This document shows positions 24,747 through 37,000 of a DNA stretch of 64,000 nt, one piece after another. The translations under genes and the position numbers were made by a program. The stretch's first letter is position 1. Each line of letters begins with the position of its first letter. The stretch is taken from assembly GCA_963691655.1 (NCBI GenBank), contig OY829326.1, positions 36,049,989 through 36,113,988 on the forward strand, in the 5' to 3' direction. This DNA comes from Toxonevra muliebris. Lineage: Eukaryota > Arthropoda > Insecta > Diptera > Pallopteridae. The notes under the pieces are model-generated. The model was not told the DNA's origin. It did not search any database and saw only the letters and a program-made list of their open reading frames with translations.

Positions 24747-27515
24747 CTTAATAATGAAAATGCACTAAAATACATTTAAACTGCGGCAATGAAAATGTGT
24801 TGGAATGAAATAAAACTAAATTCACGAGTAATTTTCTTTATTCTTAAATATTTCGAACAAATTTATCAAAGGACATTACTGTTGTCTCTGTTAATTTCAA
24901 CACATTTGCATTTGTGTGTTTTCAATTAATTTTAATTGTTTTTAAGTTTATATTTTTAGTTTTTCTTTTTATAGTTATTAAAACACTTGTGAATTTCCAC
25001 CTCCATGCGTTTTTCTTCCATGGATGTGTTTATCTATGCCTATACGTGTGTGTGTATATCTTATGCACCCGGTTTTCTGCTGCGTTTATGCTTCGCGTGT
25101 ATACCGAGCTTTTTTTCTTTTCTACATTAATGCATCACTTTAGTGTTGTCCTACTGACGAAGTAACGGTAAGAAGGTGTACGCTTGTGTGTGTATGTATG
25201 TAGTGTAAGTGTGAGCTAAAGCTTTTTTTAGTCTTGTTTTTTTTTTGCTTGTCACGATTGCAAAAATTTTGTTGTTCTTCTTATTGGTCATAAACAAAAG
25301 TATCGATATTTTCGTAGCACCGGAAATTCGATCCTTTTTTATTTCAGCCGGAAATGAAACTTTAGTTTGAATAGTTTTAATATATTGATAAACCTTGGTT
25401 TTAACTATTTATTCAATACCATTTCAAAACAATTTTTGAAATTTCTATACACATGTTTTCAATTTAGTTTTTTACTTGCACACACTTTATGTTCACTTTA
25501 TTTTTCTTCTCAAATTTCTGTTCTGTTCCGGCCAAATATGTTTTATTATTCGTTCATATTGCAAATGTATCGCAACTGAAACTGGAATACCGTTTTGGCT
25601 TTTGGCACACACCAATGGCTGGGCCAATAAACTTTAAGCTGCAATAGCAGAGACAAAGGCAGCAATCGCAAAAGCCGAAGCAGCTGATATATGGCAAAAT
25701 GCTGACAACGATAGAAGGAGACAGTAGTTGAAAAAATGCACACAAAAATTTAAATCACATGGCATAAAATCATGCGACAGGATAATAGAAAATATAAACA
25801 GAGCGAACAGAACAGGCAGCAGAGAGAAAAAATAAGTGCAAAGGAGAAAATTAAGAAGAAAAGAGAAAAAAGTTTCGAGAGTGTATGGGAAAAAGCTTCT
25901 TCAATAAGGAAGTGCATTTTCATTAGTTTTTCTTTTTTAGAAAAATAAGTTTCACGGGACGTATACGTAATATTGAAACTTACACACCAGTTAAATATAA
26001 TTAAACTACAGAGCAGTTCCAGTTTAAATTAAATTTGCGAGCGATGTCTAAACTTGTCCAGATTTGGTTTGAAGAATGGCAAAGTAAAATAGTGTGGAGT
26101 TTTTATTTTGTATTTTTTTGAAAACTATAGAAGCAAAGCTTCATTGGTTGGTATGAATTTATTAGAATTCTCCCTTTTAGAAACTTGGGCTTGTATAAAT
26201 TATTTTCACCTAAATCTAATTAGTAAATATTGAATATTTTAATTTTAGTTTTTCTTGAAGCTTTGCGTAATCGACCAAACCCAGCAAAATGAATTAACTT
26301 AAGCATAAAATACTTATCTACCATGTAAAATAAATGTTTGATGTGAAAAGTTTTTCTTTGAAGCTACTTTCCAAATGTCAGGTGATTACTGTGTGCTAAG
26401 TGCGGCAGCATACCTACTGCAAGATTTTAGTTAATATGGCAATCTAGTTAATTGCAAAGTCAGACGCAGACATCGTTATGACATTTCAACGACTGTTACT
26501 GACTGGAATCCTCAAGGAAGGCATAGGAAAGAGTAGCCAGGGAATACAGTTCTCACGACGATTCGGTCTGCGAACCAGAGCCACTCAAAGTATAAACTTT
26601 GGTTAAGGATCGTCACATACTCACCAACAAGCCAGGTCCAAAATATTTACATACACAAGAAGACTTGCAGCTGCAACGACAAAGACTAGGAACAGATATT
26701 ACCTGGAGACAACTCCTAGAAATCGAAGATCGTTCTATGAACCTAAGCTGAAGCTGAAGATAAACTGCGGGATTGGCACAAAACAGATCTAAAGGTAGAC
26801 GATTCGCTATGTTTTTTTCCTCCATGGGAACATAGAACTAACATATTCAAATGCAAATGTTTAAAAAATTATTTTTTTTTAATACAATTCACCACAATAT
26901 ATTCATCGGCTCAACTCATTAGGAGACATTCTTAGAAAAGCAGAAAAAATGTAAGTTTTAAATTATTGGTTTGTAAAAATCATACTTGTTGATTTTGTAC
27001 GGATTTGTGTGAGTGAATTTACCTCTGAACCGATGATATATAAATTAAAAGAACATACATAAATAAAAGAGGGGATCCTAAAACTGAAATTTCCGTATTG
27101 CTTTAAACCTTAGTTTTATTTAAAATTTGTCGAAGCCTTTCAATTCAATGCGCAAACTCTTCAAAGCTTTATTTCTCACAAAAAGAGCAAGAGAGAGTGA
27201 GAGCACAAACTGAGAAAGGAAACTCTATAGCCGAAAACTTAGGACTGCACAATGAGTATGTATGTATTTGAAAAGTGAATGTGCTGCTTACAATATTAGC
27301 AAGCAAAATGGAGTGGTAGTAGGCTCAAACTGGGTCAGGGACGTTGTGCTCATTGCAATATTTGCTCGAACAAACTCATCCTCAATATTAAAGCCGCAGT
27401 AGCAGCAAAACAACAAAAATAAAGTGCAGCTGCTGCTGCAAAAGCTTTAGAACAATGTGAACATGTGGAAATGAAATGGGGTATATGAAAATAAAACAAA
27501 TAAACATACCCTTAC
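24747..27515. other. intronic stretch with LINE tail fragment
   Basis: Contains only short frames without domains and the decayed LINE piece at 26480-26760. Confidence 0.4.
26480..26760 (+). pseudogene. decayed LINE C-terminal tail
   Basis: Encodes D-W-N-P-Q-G-R-H-R-K-E and then broken frames, matching the W-N-P-Q-G-x-R-K-x-G-R-P tail of non-LTR retrotransposons. Stops follow within about ten codons. Related to the remnant at 1230-1460. Confidence 0.5.
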
Positions 27516-27614
27516 AGAATTGGAATTGCTGTTGTCATCCACGTGACCGGCTGAAATGTTAGCGGCAATTCTTGCCACATCCCAACGCCCTGGAGCATTG
27601 GAGTTCGGTCGCAT
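27516..27614 (-). CDS. Eip78C: probable first coding exon of an Eip78C isoform
   Basis: Thirty-three codons starting M-R-P-N-S-N-A-P-G-R-W-D-V-A-R-I-A-A-N-I and ending N-S-N-S at a donor TCT|GTAAGG, phase 0, which fits the next exon at 24746. The frame stays open further upstream to about 27726 (including Y-Y-R-K-A-E-C before the Met), so the real start or an upstream acceptor is uncertain; pyrimidine tracts upstream are poor, which favours a first exon. The peptide is not low complexity and looks selected. I do not recognise it from any family; the Eip78C assignment comes from phase and position. Confidence 0.5.
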
Positions 27615-27729
27615 GCATTCTGCTTTGCGGTAATATTCTAAACAGCTGTTTAATGTGTAGGTACATTTTCTTTTTTTGCGACAATTAAAATTAAGCTTTA
27701 ATTGAAAAATTCTTTTTCTATTCTAATTT

Positions 27730-28497
27730 CGTAGGTTCAATAAATTATAATTTAAAAAGACGAAATAATTGCAATTTTAAAAAATTTTATCTTCAGTTAT
27801 AATTTGTTTAAGCCGCATCGAATCAAATAAACTAGTCAGTGCTTTGAAAATTGTTGATGAATTTTTATATTTATTGGTATAAATTACATTGTATTAAATA
27901 AACAACAATTTATGTAGTTATATTAATTTCATTTCATAAAATTGAACACAAAATAAACACTATAATCTCAAAAAATACATTAGAGGTTATTTTCTTCTTT
28001 GTATAATTAAAGGTTTATTACAACAATTAAATATATGTAATTATGTATGTTATATATAATCGAGCACCGCTAAAAAAGTAGTAGAAATAGTTAAGGGAAC
28101 AGAAAAGACGACACATTTACAAACAATCAAAAATTTGAAAATTCTAAACGAAATTTGCGAATATTACATCAAATAAAAATTTGGTTTACAAAAATTAAAC
28201 AAAATCCTGTTTCGCTGTAAACTTAATTTACGCAATGCTTTTTGAAAATGTTTATGCACTTAGTTTCAATTAAATAATATAAAGATATTAATAAAAAATA
28301 AACAATACAAGAATAAATTACTCTAGGCACTTGCGTAAATTTCATGCATCATATTAATTATTTCAGTGTAATAGTTAAATTTAAACAAATTTTCTTAAAA
28401 ATTAGTTGGCATTTAAGTTAACAATTATACGACATGATAAGGCACATTTCAACCACATTACACAACAATAGTGTGCAAAACACAAAAGTGAGGGAAC
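27730..28497. other. AT-rich spacer between Ilk and the 27.5-kb exon
   Basis: No coding frame or repeat recognised. It should contain the Ilk 3' UTR (minus strand) and possibly the promoter of the 27.5-kb exon. Confidence 0.4.
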
Positions 28498-31445
28498 TTA
28501 ACGTTTCATTTTATCTAGAATTGGTATAACCATATCGAATTTCGGACGCTTGCCAGGATCTTCATTCATGCAAATCGTTAGTAATTTCGTCAAATGTGGT
28601 GATGTGCCTGGTGGAATCTTAACACGCAATCCCTCCAAAGCAATCTTCATGCCACATTCCATGGGTGACCATTCGGCGAATGGTATTTCGCGTGTTGTCA
28701 GCTCCCAAATGATTACGGCAAAACTCCACATATCGCATGCCTCCCAATTACGATCAGCCGGTTTGCGTTGCAAGGCTTCCGGTGACATCCAGGCTGGCTG
28801 ATATATGCGTCCCTTTTCTTGGAACGAAAACTTAGCATCACCCATATTAATACGTGCTGTAAGATCATCATCGATCTGTTGGTTGGTGATTGATGATGTA
28901 GAATTAAATTATAAAGCATTTGAAATTCATTAATATGCGAAAATATTTACCATAACATGATGACTATTTAAGTGATAAGTTGGAATTATGCGCTCCAGCG
29001 AATGCAAATAGGCCATGCCACGAGCGATGTCCAATGCACAACGCACAGCTTGTGCAGTATCGACAACAACGCCAGTGACGCGATGCAGCAAATTGAAAAG
29101 TGAACCACGTGGCATAAACTGAAAAAGGAAAGTGAAAAGTGTGGTGATTTTTAAAATTATACCAAAAGTTCTGGAGTTTCTGTGAGCTTTAATAATAACG
29201 GCATGGCAGTCGATTTATGTAAGAAAATACGGAAGCTTAGAAGTCTATATGTTCCGACGATGTGCCTTTGATATAGTCAAAAATATCCATTTGAATAAAT
29301 TTTAAAATTATCTAACAGAAATAAAAAAGTTTTTTATTTTCTATTCTATTTTTGCACTAAGTACTGCTATTTTCTTGACCAAATCCAATCATGGGTTATA
29401 AGAGCTCCTTTAGAAAAAATGTATTTTATAAAAAGACTTTAAGCTGTTATTTCTCTAAAAATTATATAGGTTAGGTTAGGTTGGAGTGGCTGTCGAGAGA
29501 CACACTTAGGCCTGAACGGCCCATTGTGATACCACATAGTTGGACCTACAGTTTAACGCCGATTCCGAAAGGCGGTGTGGCAATTTTTTATCGGCTTGGT
29601 GGTTTTGCCATTACCAACCAATGTGTGTACTTGTACACTATCTTATAATTCTCATACACTTCATATTGATAGTGAATATAAGAAAGTTATGAAAATTAAC
29701 CACCAGACGAAGACGGGAATCGAACCCGAACCTCCCAGATGAAAGTCTAGTGCACTATCCACTAGGCTATCGAGGTCGTCTAAAAATTATATAACTATCT
29801 AAATATTATAAAAAAATATCCCAAATATATAAAAAACAAAAAAATGGGTCACGTGATATGAAACAATTTTCTTTTATCCTTAGAACCAATGGAAACCAAC
29901 TATTACAAAATCATTTGTGTTCCAGAAATGCCTTTGTTGGGAATTTTTGAGCAAAAGAAATCATCTCCAAGGTAAATGCAACGTGCTTTTTAGTTCCTAG
30001 AACATCAGGAATCTCAAACAAATGCTTTTTATTCCGTCACGGGTAGCATTAGTTAAGCCCAGTTTCATGGAGCACTATAATATAAATATCTTTCTTGCTA
30101 ACCTAACCACATAAAATTGTATTCAATTTCCTTAGACACAAATAATTCTTACCTGACTAATTGTAATTAAGTTCGGTGGTTGATTGCATGCTCCAATTAT
30201 GGGCAAAATATTTGGATGAGAGAAAATACGCAATTTGGGGAATTCTTCGTTGAAATCACGTGAAATGCGCGAAGTGCATTGCCGTACAGATATAATCTAA
30301 AATTGCAAAGAATTGGTATAACTTCAATGTAGCCTTATGTAATTGCTGCTTACCTTTGCAATAACATCATTCTTTTGCCAACGTCCACGCCATGTCTCGC
30401 CTGACGGCGTCACTTGCATTTTCGTGTGCAAGTCCAAGTCACCCAAGTTGATGCCTTTGAAACGAGACAGTGTAGCATCGCGTGAGCGTGTCTTCATACC
30501 CAACCAACTTTGATCTTTGAAGCTGATTTTTTTCATGTCCTGACCATTTTTCTCAGCTATATCTTGTAGACGCTTTGCAAAACTTGGCTTTGTTTTATTC
30601 AACGGTGTATCGTTATCCTTATTGGCAATGGAGACCAAAGCTCCTGCATGCAATAAATCCTCGCATATCATATCATAACCCCAGAAGCAGGCATAATGTA
30701 ATGGCGTATTGCCATGTTCATTCACTGCATTGACATCGGAACGTTCGCGTAACAGCTATAAATAGAATATATTAGAATTAAATTTGAAGTCTATTATTAA
30801 ATTAGTGCATGTTTATTACCAATTGCACAACATCGCGATGTCCATGTGCAGCTGCTAAATGCAGTGGGATATCATCGCCCATGTTGGTAGCATTCACGCG
30901 TGCGCCACGCTGCAGCAAAGTTTCCACCAGTTTTGTGTGTCCTTCTTTGGCGCACCAGTGTAGAGGGCTAAAGCCATGATCATCGCTGAAAAAAAAAATT
31001 AGGAGAATTATGTTGCCCCTTTACCAACAGCGCTGGCATTACTCATTCACTACAAAAAAAAAAAATGTGTTCACAAATAACACAATTGTGTTCTTGAATT
31101 TTCAACCAAACAGATGTATAAAAAGATATGAGGGGGCTGCTGCTGTGTTGTTGTTTGGTTTTTGCATTTTGTTGTTGTTTTCACTTTGAAATGTTTACAC
31201 AATTCAAAATGACGTCAACGAAGGCAAGCGCCAATCAATTATATGTTTAACTGGAACTAACGAATGAGTAAGATTACAAAATCAAACAAATTTGAATATT
31301 TGATTTTTGATAATCCAACATTATTTATAAAAAAAATAATAATTTAAATGATTTACCCTAAATTCATATCATGTTCCACTTCATCCAACCATAAACGAAC
31401 TTGAATTGAATTGCCTTCGCGGCACCAGTGAAAGATATCTTCCAT
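28498..31445 (-). CDS. Ilk: Integrin-linked kinase (ILK), complete
   Basis: Six coding exons on the minus strand: 31357-31445, 30820-30985, 30354-30755, 30153-30296, 28951-29118 and 28498-28875. They sum to 1347 bases, 448 codons, the length I recall for fly Ilk. The N-terminal ankyrin repeats (for example [35 protein letters not shown]) bind PINCH in the adhesion complex. A kinase-like domain follows, ending K-R-P-K-F-D-M near the C terminus. It is a pseudokinase: the catalytic loop reads L-N-S-H-H-V-M where active kinases have H-R-D, and the DFG position is G-D-A-K. It links integrins to actin through parvin. The intron between exons 4 and 5 carries a SINE. Confidence 0.95.
29469..29780 (-). 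mobile_element. intact tRNA-derived SINE in Ilk intron, 13-bp TSD
   Basis: The element is flanked by a perfect direct repeat TAAAAATTATATA at 29456-29468 and 29781-29793. On the minus strand it has a tRNA-like head (TAGCCTAGTGG and GGTTCGATTCC), a body with a CGGAATCGGCGTTAAACTG core followed by TAGGTCC, and a CCTAACCTAACC tail. Length is 312 bp. The perfect duplication suggests a fairly recent insertion. Confidence 0.85.
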
Positions 31446-32725
31446 TTTTCAATGTTTTCTTCTAGATCTTTTGTATAAATTTCACTCGATTCACAAAATT
31501 CAAAGGCACTTTCGAGTATTTTTAATAAGATTTCAATTAAAAAGTATTAAATTCCTTATAAATTTCAATAAAACCTGCACATTTGGGTGAAGCGATTGAT
31601 GAAAACTTCACTATATGGAAGAAATGTCAAATCAACTCCGTGATGTCATATGTTTAGTTTTGTAAATGGGTTAATGTGGATTCCATTCAATAAACGCAGC
31701 GTTGCAACATAAGAGACACAATAACAAATAGTACAAAGTGGCTATTACGCGAACACAATCATAAACGTCATGGGAGGAAATTGGAAAATAATTGGAAAAA
31801 TATATTTTCTTATCTCAAAACGGTGGAATTTAAATTTTTTTCTTTTTCTTATGCTTGTGAAGACAGGTTCTTTTCTCCCTAAAAAATCAAAAAAATTAAA
31901 TAAAATAAATGTTAATTATCTCCATTATTTATTAAAAAAAAAAAAAAAAAACCATTACTATTATTCATTTGGCGAATTTTTAAAGTTATTGAAATGAAAG
32001 GCCGGGATGGCCTATTTAAATATATAAAATTTTAATCAAAAAAGTGATTTTTAAAACAATTCTGATCAAAAGTGGGTGCTCTGAAAGCTCTGTTAAAGCA
32101 GCAGAGTAGTTCGACTACATTGCGTACAACTCTGTTTTCATTTGTTTTTATTATCTTTGTTAATTGCTTCTGATCTCACAAACGCAACATTCTTGCGTAT
32201 ACTTCTGTACTTTACTATTTAATTTTCTATCTATAATCATTGAAATCAATAAACGATACTACTGAATTTAAAGGCTCTGCGTTTTAATACATTCACCTCT
32301 GTTTTTATTGATGTTGCTCATTGGGTTTCTAAGCAGTTATAAGGGGAACTGTTGAAATTGGAACAATATGACCATGGAACATTTATCTATATGTCGATTT
32401 TCATTTCATTTTCGAATTGTTGGTATAACTTTCCAGCTTTTTCTTACTACCAATATCCTTTGTTTTCTCTTTTAGCAGGCTTTCATTCTTGCGCCGTGTG
32501 AGCTGCCTCATATGCAAGCATTTCAGACATTTAAATTTTAACAATACTATTTTTTTTTAACAAATCAATGCCAACACTGAACATTGAATGCAACTCTGTG
32601 TATGAAATGTCAACATTTTGTGTTTATTGTTTTCGGTGCATTTAGAATCCTTTTTAAAACGTGGGTCGACGAAATAGTTTAGAAAGATTGAGTTTTTCTG
32701 TATACTAAAGAAAAAATAAATTATA
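31446..32725. promoter_or_regulatory. intergenic region between divergent Ilk and Trm112
   Basis: About 1.3 kb without coding frames, holding both promoters of two divergent genes. I could not place transcription starts. No repeat recognised beyond poly-A tracts (for example 31929-31950). Confidence 0.4.
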
Positions 32726-33229
32726 ATGAAGCTAAGTACTTATAACTTTCTCACATCGAAAGCGATTAAAGGAGTCAAAGTTGGATTTCCATTAAAGCTG
32801 GCAGTAAGTAAATTTTGGTAAATAAGTGAACTATTTTTTGTAAATACATTTGTCTTCTTCCACTTTTAAGATTTCCAAAAAGGATATTGTTGAAATGGAA
32901 TTCAATTCTACATTTATTACACGTCTGCTGCCAAAATTAGATTGGCCAACAGTGTATCTGGCGGCGCAAGTGGTAAATGTATTAATTAAATTTTATTTGA
33001 AATATGAAAAGAAGCAACACATTTTTTTTAATAGGCTGAAGTGGCTGATGATATTCCCGCTGAGTTACCCGCAAATCTTTCCGAGAATGAAGAATTGCTG
33101 CAAAAATTGCACCATCTTTTGCTAGAAATTGATGTACTTGAGGGTCAACTAGAATGCCCAGAAACTGGACGCGTTTTCCCTATCACGGATGGTATACCGA
33201 ATATGCTTTTAAATGAAGATGAAGTTTAG
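32726..33229 (+). CDS. Trmt112: Trm112 methyltransferase activator, complete
   Basis: Three exons at 32726-32803, 32871-32972 and 33035-33229 give 124 codons, the usual size for Trm112. The protein starts [11 protein letters not shown], contains the central L-P-K-L-D-W segment, and ends in the conserved block [20 protein letters not shown]. Trm112 is a small zinc-binding subunit that stabilises and activates methyltransferases acting on tRNA, rRNA (BUD23-type) and release factor eRF1. As in other animals only part of the yeast zinc site is present (the C-P motif is visible). A poly(A) signal AATAAA follows at 33351. The gene is divergent from Ilk. Confidence 0.93.
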
Positions 33230-34036
33230 AAATCATTATAGCTTTTATGTTTTAATTATAGTTCGTACAGTTCTAAATAATTTTAAGTTATAGCTAAAAT
33301 TCATTCATTCAATATGTACATACATATTAATGTAATGTATGTAGTAATGTAATAAACTTACATCTTTTGAAAAGTGAGTAATTAAGTATTTAGTTATTTA
33401 AAGAGAAAGAAAATCATGTTAAGGTTTCGTAGAAGACTAATTGCCTTAAAATATATAACTACTGTGAATTGCACACATAAATGAACCTGAAAATATCTGA
33501 TTTCGAAATTTTGTTTCCACTTCTGCTCATCAGGATAAGTAGACACTTAGTTATGCTGTTACTTTTTGATTTTACGTTATTCTTGGCTATTTATCATGTT
33601 GATCGATTTTGTGAGTCACTGCATCTATTGAGGGATATCGAAGGAACTACCGCTGTGAAGTTGAAATAAAACGAAATTTCTATTATTCCCTTTTGAAAAT
33701 ACATTTTTATTCGAAAAATATACTACATACATATATACATGTGTACTCTACATGTATGTACGTTTGTATGCAAGTGCCGCGATTTGAGATATTACAAATA
33801 CTACACTGCATTTTATTTTAGTTTAATTACAAATGTTGGGAATATTAAAATATTCAAATACATACGGGAATTGGACAAATAGATACTGTAAAAGGATGGC
33901 GCTAACTTACAATTGTAATAAATGGACGACAGAGAAATACACAAATTGAAAAAGGGACATTTTGGCACAAATCTTATCCCAAAAAAAATTATTAATCTTA
34001 TTTTAATAACTTCGAAAATTCTGTTTGAAACATTTT
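33230..34036. other. convergent 3' flanks of Trm112 and the WW-CUE gene
   Basis: Contains the Trm112 3' UTR with AATAAA at 33351-33356 and then the 3' UTR of the minus-strand WW-CUE gene. The open frame at 33481-33669 has no domain and no recognisable exon signal. Confidence 0.5.
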
Positions 34037-37000
34037 TTAATTACACTTAATATTATTACTTTTCGCGGTGCCAACAGACAATTGAGCATAAATACTACCC
34101 TTAGCCAAGGCAACTTTAGGGCCTTTGCATAATTCGGGATTGCGTCCAGCCGGTGTATAGGCGCGTTCTTTTTTCATATTTGTGTCTGCACCAATAGCAA
34201 TTTGTTTGTGACCAATTGAAATTTCGGGATTAGCACCATTCCAAGTGACATAGTCAGCTCTGTTTATTAAGGAAAACAATATTTTAATTAAACTATTTTT
34301 TACGTCTTAACAAGTCTCAGTTTTAAAACTTACAACAATAAATTCTCATCAGGACCTTTACTCAGGTCAGCATTATGGCCCAATGATGCAATCCGTCCTA
34401 ACATGGACTTGAACTCCTGCTGCTGCGAGTTATCACCATCATCTTCAGCAGAGCCACGTTGTGAGTTTCTGTTATGATAATTTTGTTATTGTTTTTAATA
34501 ATAATTTTATCTAATTTGCGGTCGTATATGGTACACAGATAAGAGACAATTTTGAATTGAAATATGATCTATGAATTTATGCTCTAATTAATGCGTTAAA
34601 GAATCATGCAAGCTAAGAATTCAGATTTTTCTGCGATTTTTAATTAAAATTATTATTATTAATTAGTGCAACTTAAATGGATTATGTGAATTGTGCAAGG
34701 AAAAATATGTTATACATAGCTTAACGAAATAATCATAATTATTTATTATAATAATTTATGCGTGTTTGTGTGTATGTGTAGGAAGGAAAGTGATATAAAA
34801 GCTTATGGAGTTACACAGTGATGAGATATAAGAACGAATTGATTTTAACTCGATGATTTTTTATCATTCGAAATCTAGATTTAGTTTTTCATTATATTCT
34901 ATGAATCAAACTAGAAGTGATGTTTTAGGAGATCAATTGCATCAATAATGGACAAACAAATAATCAAGATAAAAATTTCATATGTCTTGAGCTTTCGAGC
35001 ATGAGATTACCTATCGTTACTCGTTTGTTTCTCATCTGTTCTTCGATTTATTTCGATTTTATACTTGAGAATACATAATTAATTATAAAGTACAACAGAT
35101 TGACAAATTGCAGAATTAAATAGAGAAAGAAGAATTTTTTAAACGTAAATATATGAAATTATTGAATTTGGAAGTTATTGTGCCCCGCCACTTTTAGAAA
35201 AAGTGTTTCGTGATAACCACTTCAGTTTCAATTTGGTCACCCAAAATAAAAAGATTATGCAAATTTTTCTTTGATAGTTTAAAGGCTGAACGAAGACTTT
35301 TCAAAATTGCTATTCACAATAAAACGGTGGGTTTTTAGTCAAAAATCCCAATTCTTTATATAAACCAAAATGATTGGTTTCTATTGAAATAAAATATTGT
35401 TATATAAACACAAATCTTACTTTTGCAGAAAATGTACAACAAATTTCGGGTAAATAGATATAATAGTATTCGACATATCGTGGTATCCAATTCTGTAAAT
35501 GTGATTTTAAGAAAAAACGCGTGTCTTTGGTTATAACTTAACAATATCTTATTGGATCAGCTTTAAATTTTCAGAGAATATCGATGATTAAACTCACAGA
35601 GATGTGTTAAGTGATAAATTCAACTGCGTTTTGAGCCGATATTATTGATTAGCCACTTACAACAAAAATACACTAAAAAAGTAATGTGTTGAAGTCCATA
35701 ATTACACTTAAAGCATCTATGAGTTAAACATCGATATTTTCAATATATCATAGTAGCCAAAAATGTAAAAATAATTTAAAAATTATGGCTGCATATGACT
35801 CCTTCAACGTCTTTTCAGATAAAAAAATATGAGATATCATTTACTTGCACATTTTTAGTATAGTAAGGCAATCTAGCTTGTTTGTGTCTGCTACTACTTT
35901 GTTTGTGTGTGAATTAGGTTGGTCTGAGGAAAGGGTGTACTATTGTAGTTTATTTGAAAAACATTTTAAGATTTCCTTTTCCGCCGTCCTCTTAATATTT
36001 GCCGAACTACCTAGGTATAGTATATTTTGTGCTAATGTTTTGTTCATAAATATATAAATAATCCAAATAAGGATGAGTATTTTTAAGTCTTTTTGAGGAA
36101 ATATCAAATATGGATACTCGTATGTACATGTGTATGTAGGTAAGTAAATAAGACGAATATTTAACTAAGTATGCAAGTATAAATAAAAAAGAAAAAAAAT
36201 ATTTTCAACATCACCACACATTAGCAAGTACTAACAAAAATACTATTGAATACTTAGATACATAGTACATACATGTACATATGTATGGATAAATATATGT
36301 TTGTATTTATGTATACTAGAATAAGAAGAAGAAGAAAAAAGAAAGAGATTTTGATTCTTGAGCGTACTTTAGTGAATCAGATTTATCACGTGGACGCGAA
36401 AATTTCAATTTTTCCAGAATGTAAGCTGAGCTGGTTGCAGTAAAGGCAGATCCATGCAAATATCCGTTGACGCCAATTGCATTCGAATTAGAATGTGCTA
36501 AAATGCTTTTAGTGGTAATTGTTTGATATGATGACGATGACGGTGTGGATGACGATGATGGAGTTGATGACAATGTTAGTTTCTTTATGTTAGTTGAAGA
36601 TATGCATGAATTGGAAATGATAGTATCTTTTTTCGCTGTGATGCTTGGTGATGATGCCATTGATGTAGATGATTTTGGTTCAATATTATTTTTTGTTTCA
36701 ACTGCAGGAATAGTTCTTATTTCTGTAGTTTCATTTCCAATGCAAATGGGTGAGTTCGAGAGAATTATTTGTGTGGTGGCTGTAGTGGGTGTGGTGACAT
36801 TTATGGATGGTAATGTATGTTGTTTAGCTGTTATGGTATTTGTTGAGGATGATGTTGATGATGATACTTGAATATGTTCATCCATATTGTTGTTGTTATT
36901 GTTTTCATTTTGCGTTTGCGTTGTTTCTAGGACAACGGTAATGATGCTGCTTACACATATATTGGTTGAATGCAAGGAGGAGGGAAAAAATAATGTGGTA

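Noticed and set aside
27615..27726. Open upstream extension of the 27.5-kb exon containing several Cys residues
   Set aside because: The frame is open for about 37 codons before a stop, but no start codon in frame or good acceptor was found, so I began the exon at the in-frame ATG. It remains possible that part is coding.
36545..36871. 108-codon plus-strand frame rich in Asp and Val
   Set aside because: Antisense of the Ser/Thr-rich cassette exon, whose own phases fit the minus-strand gene.
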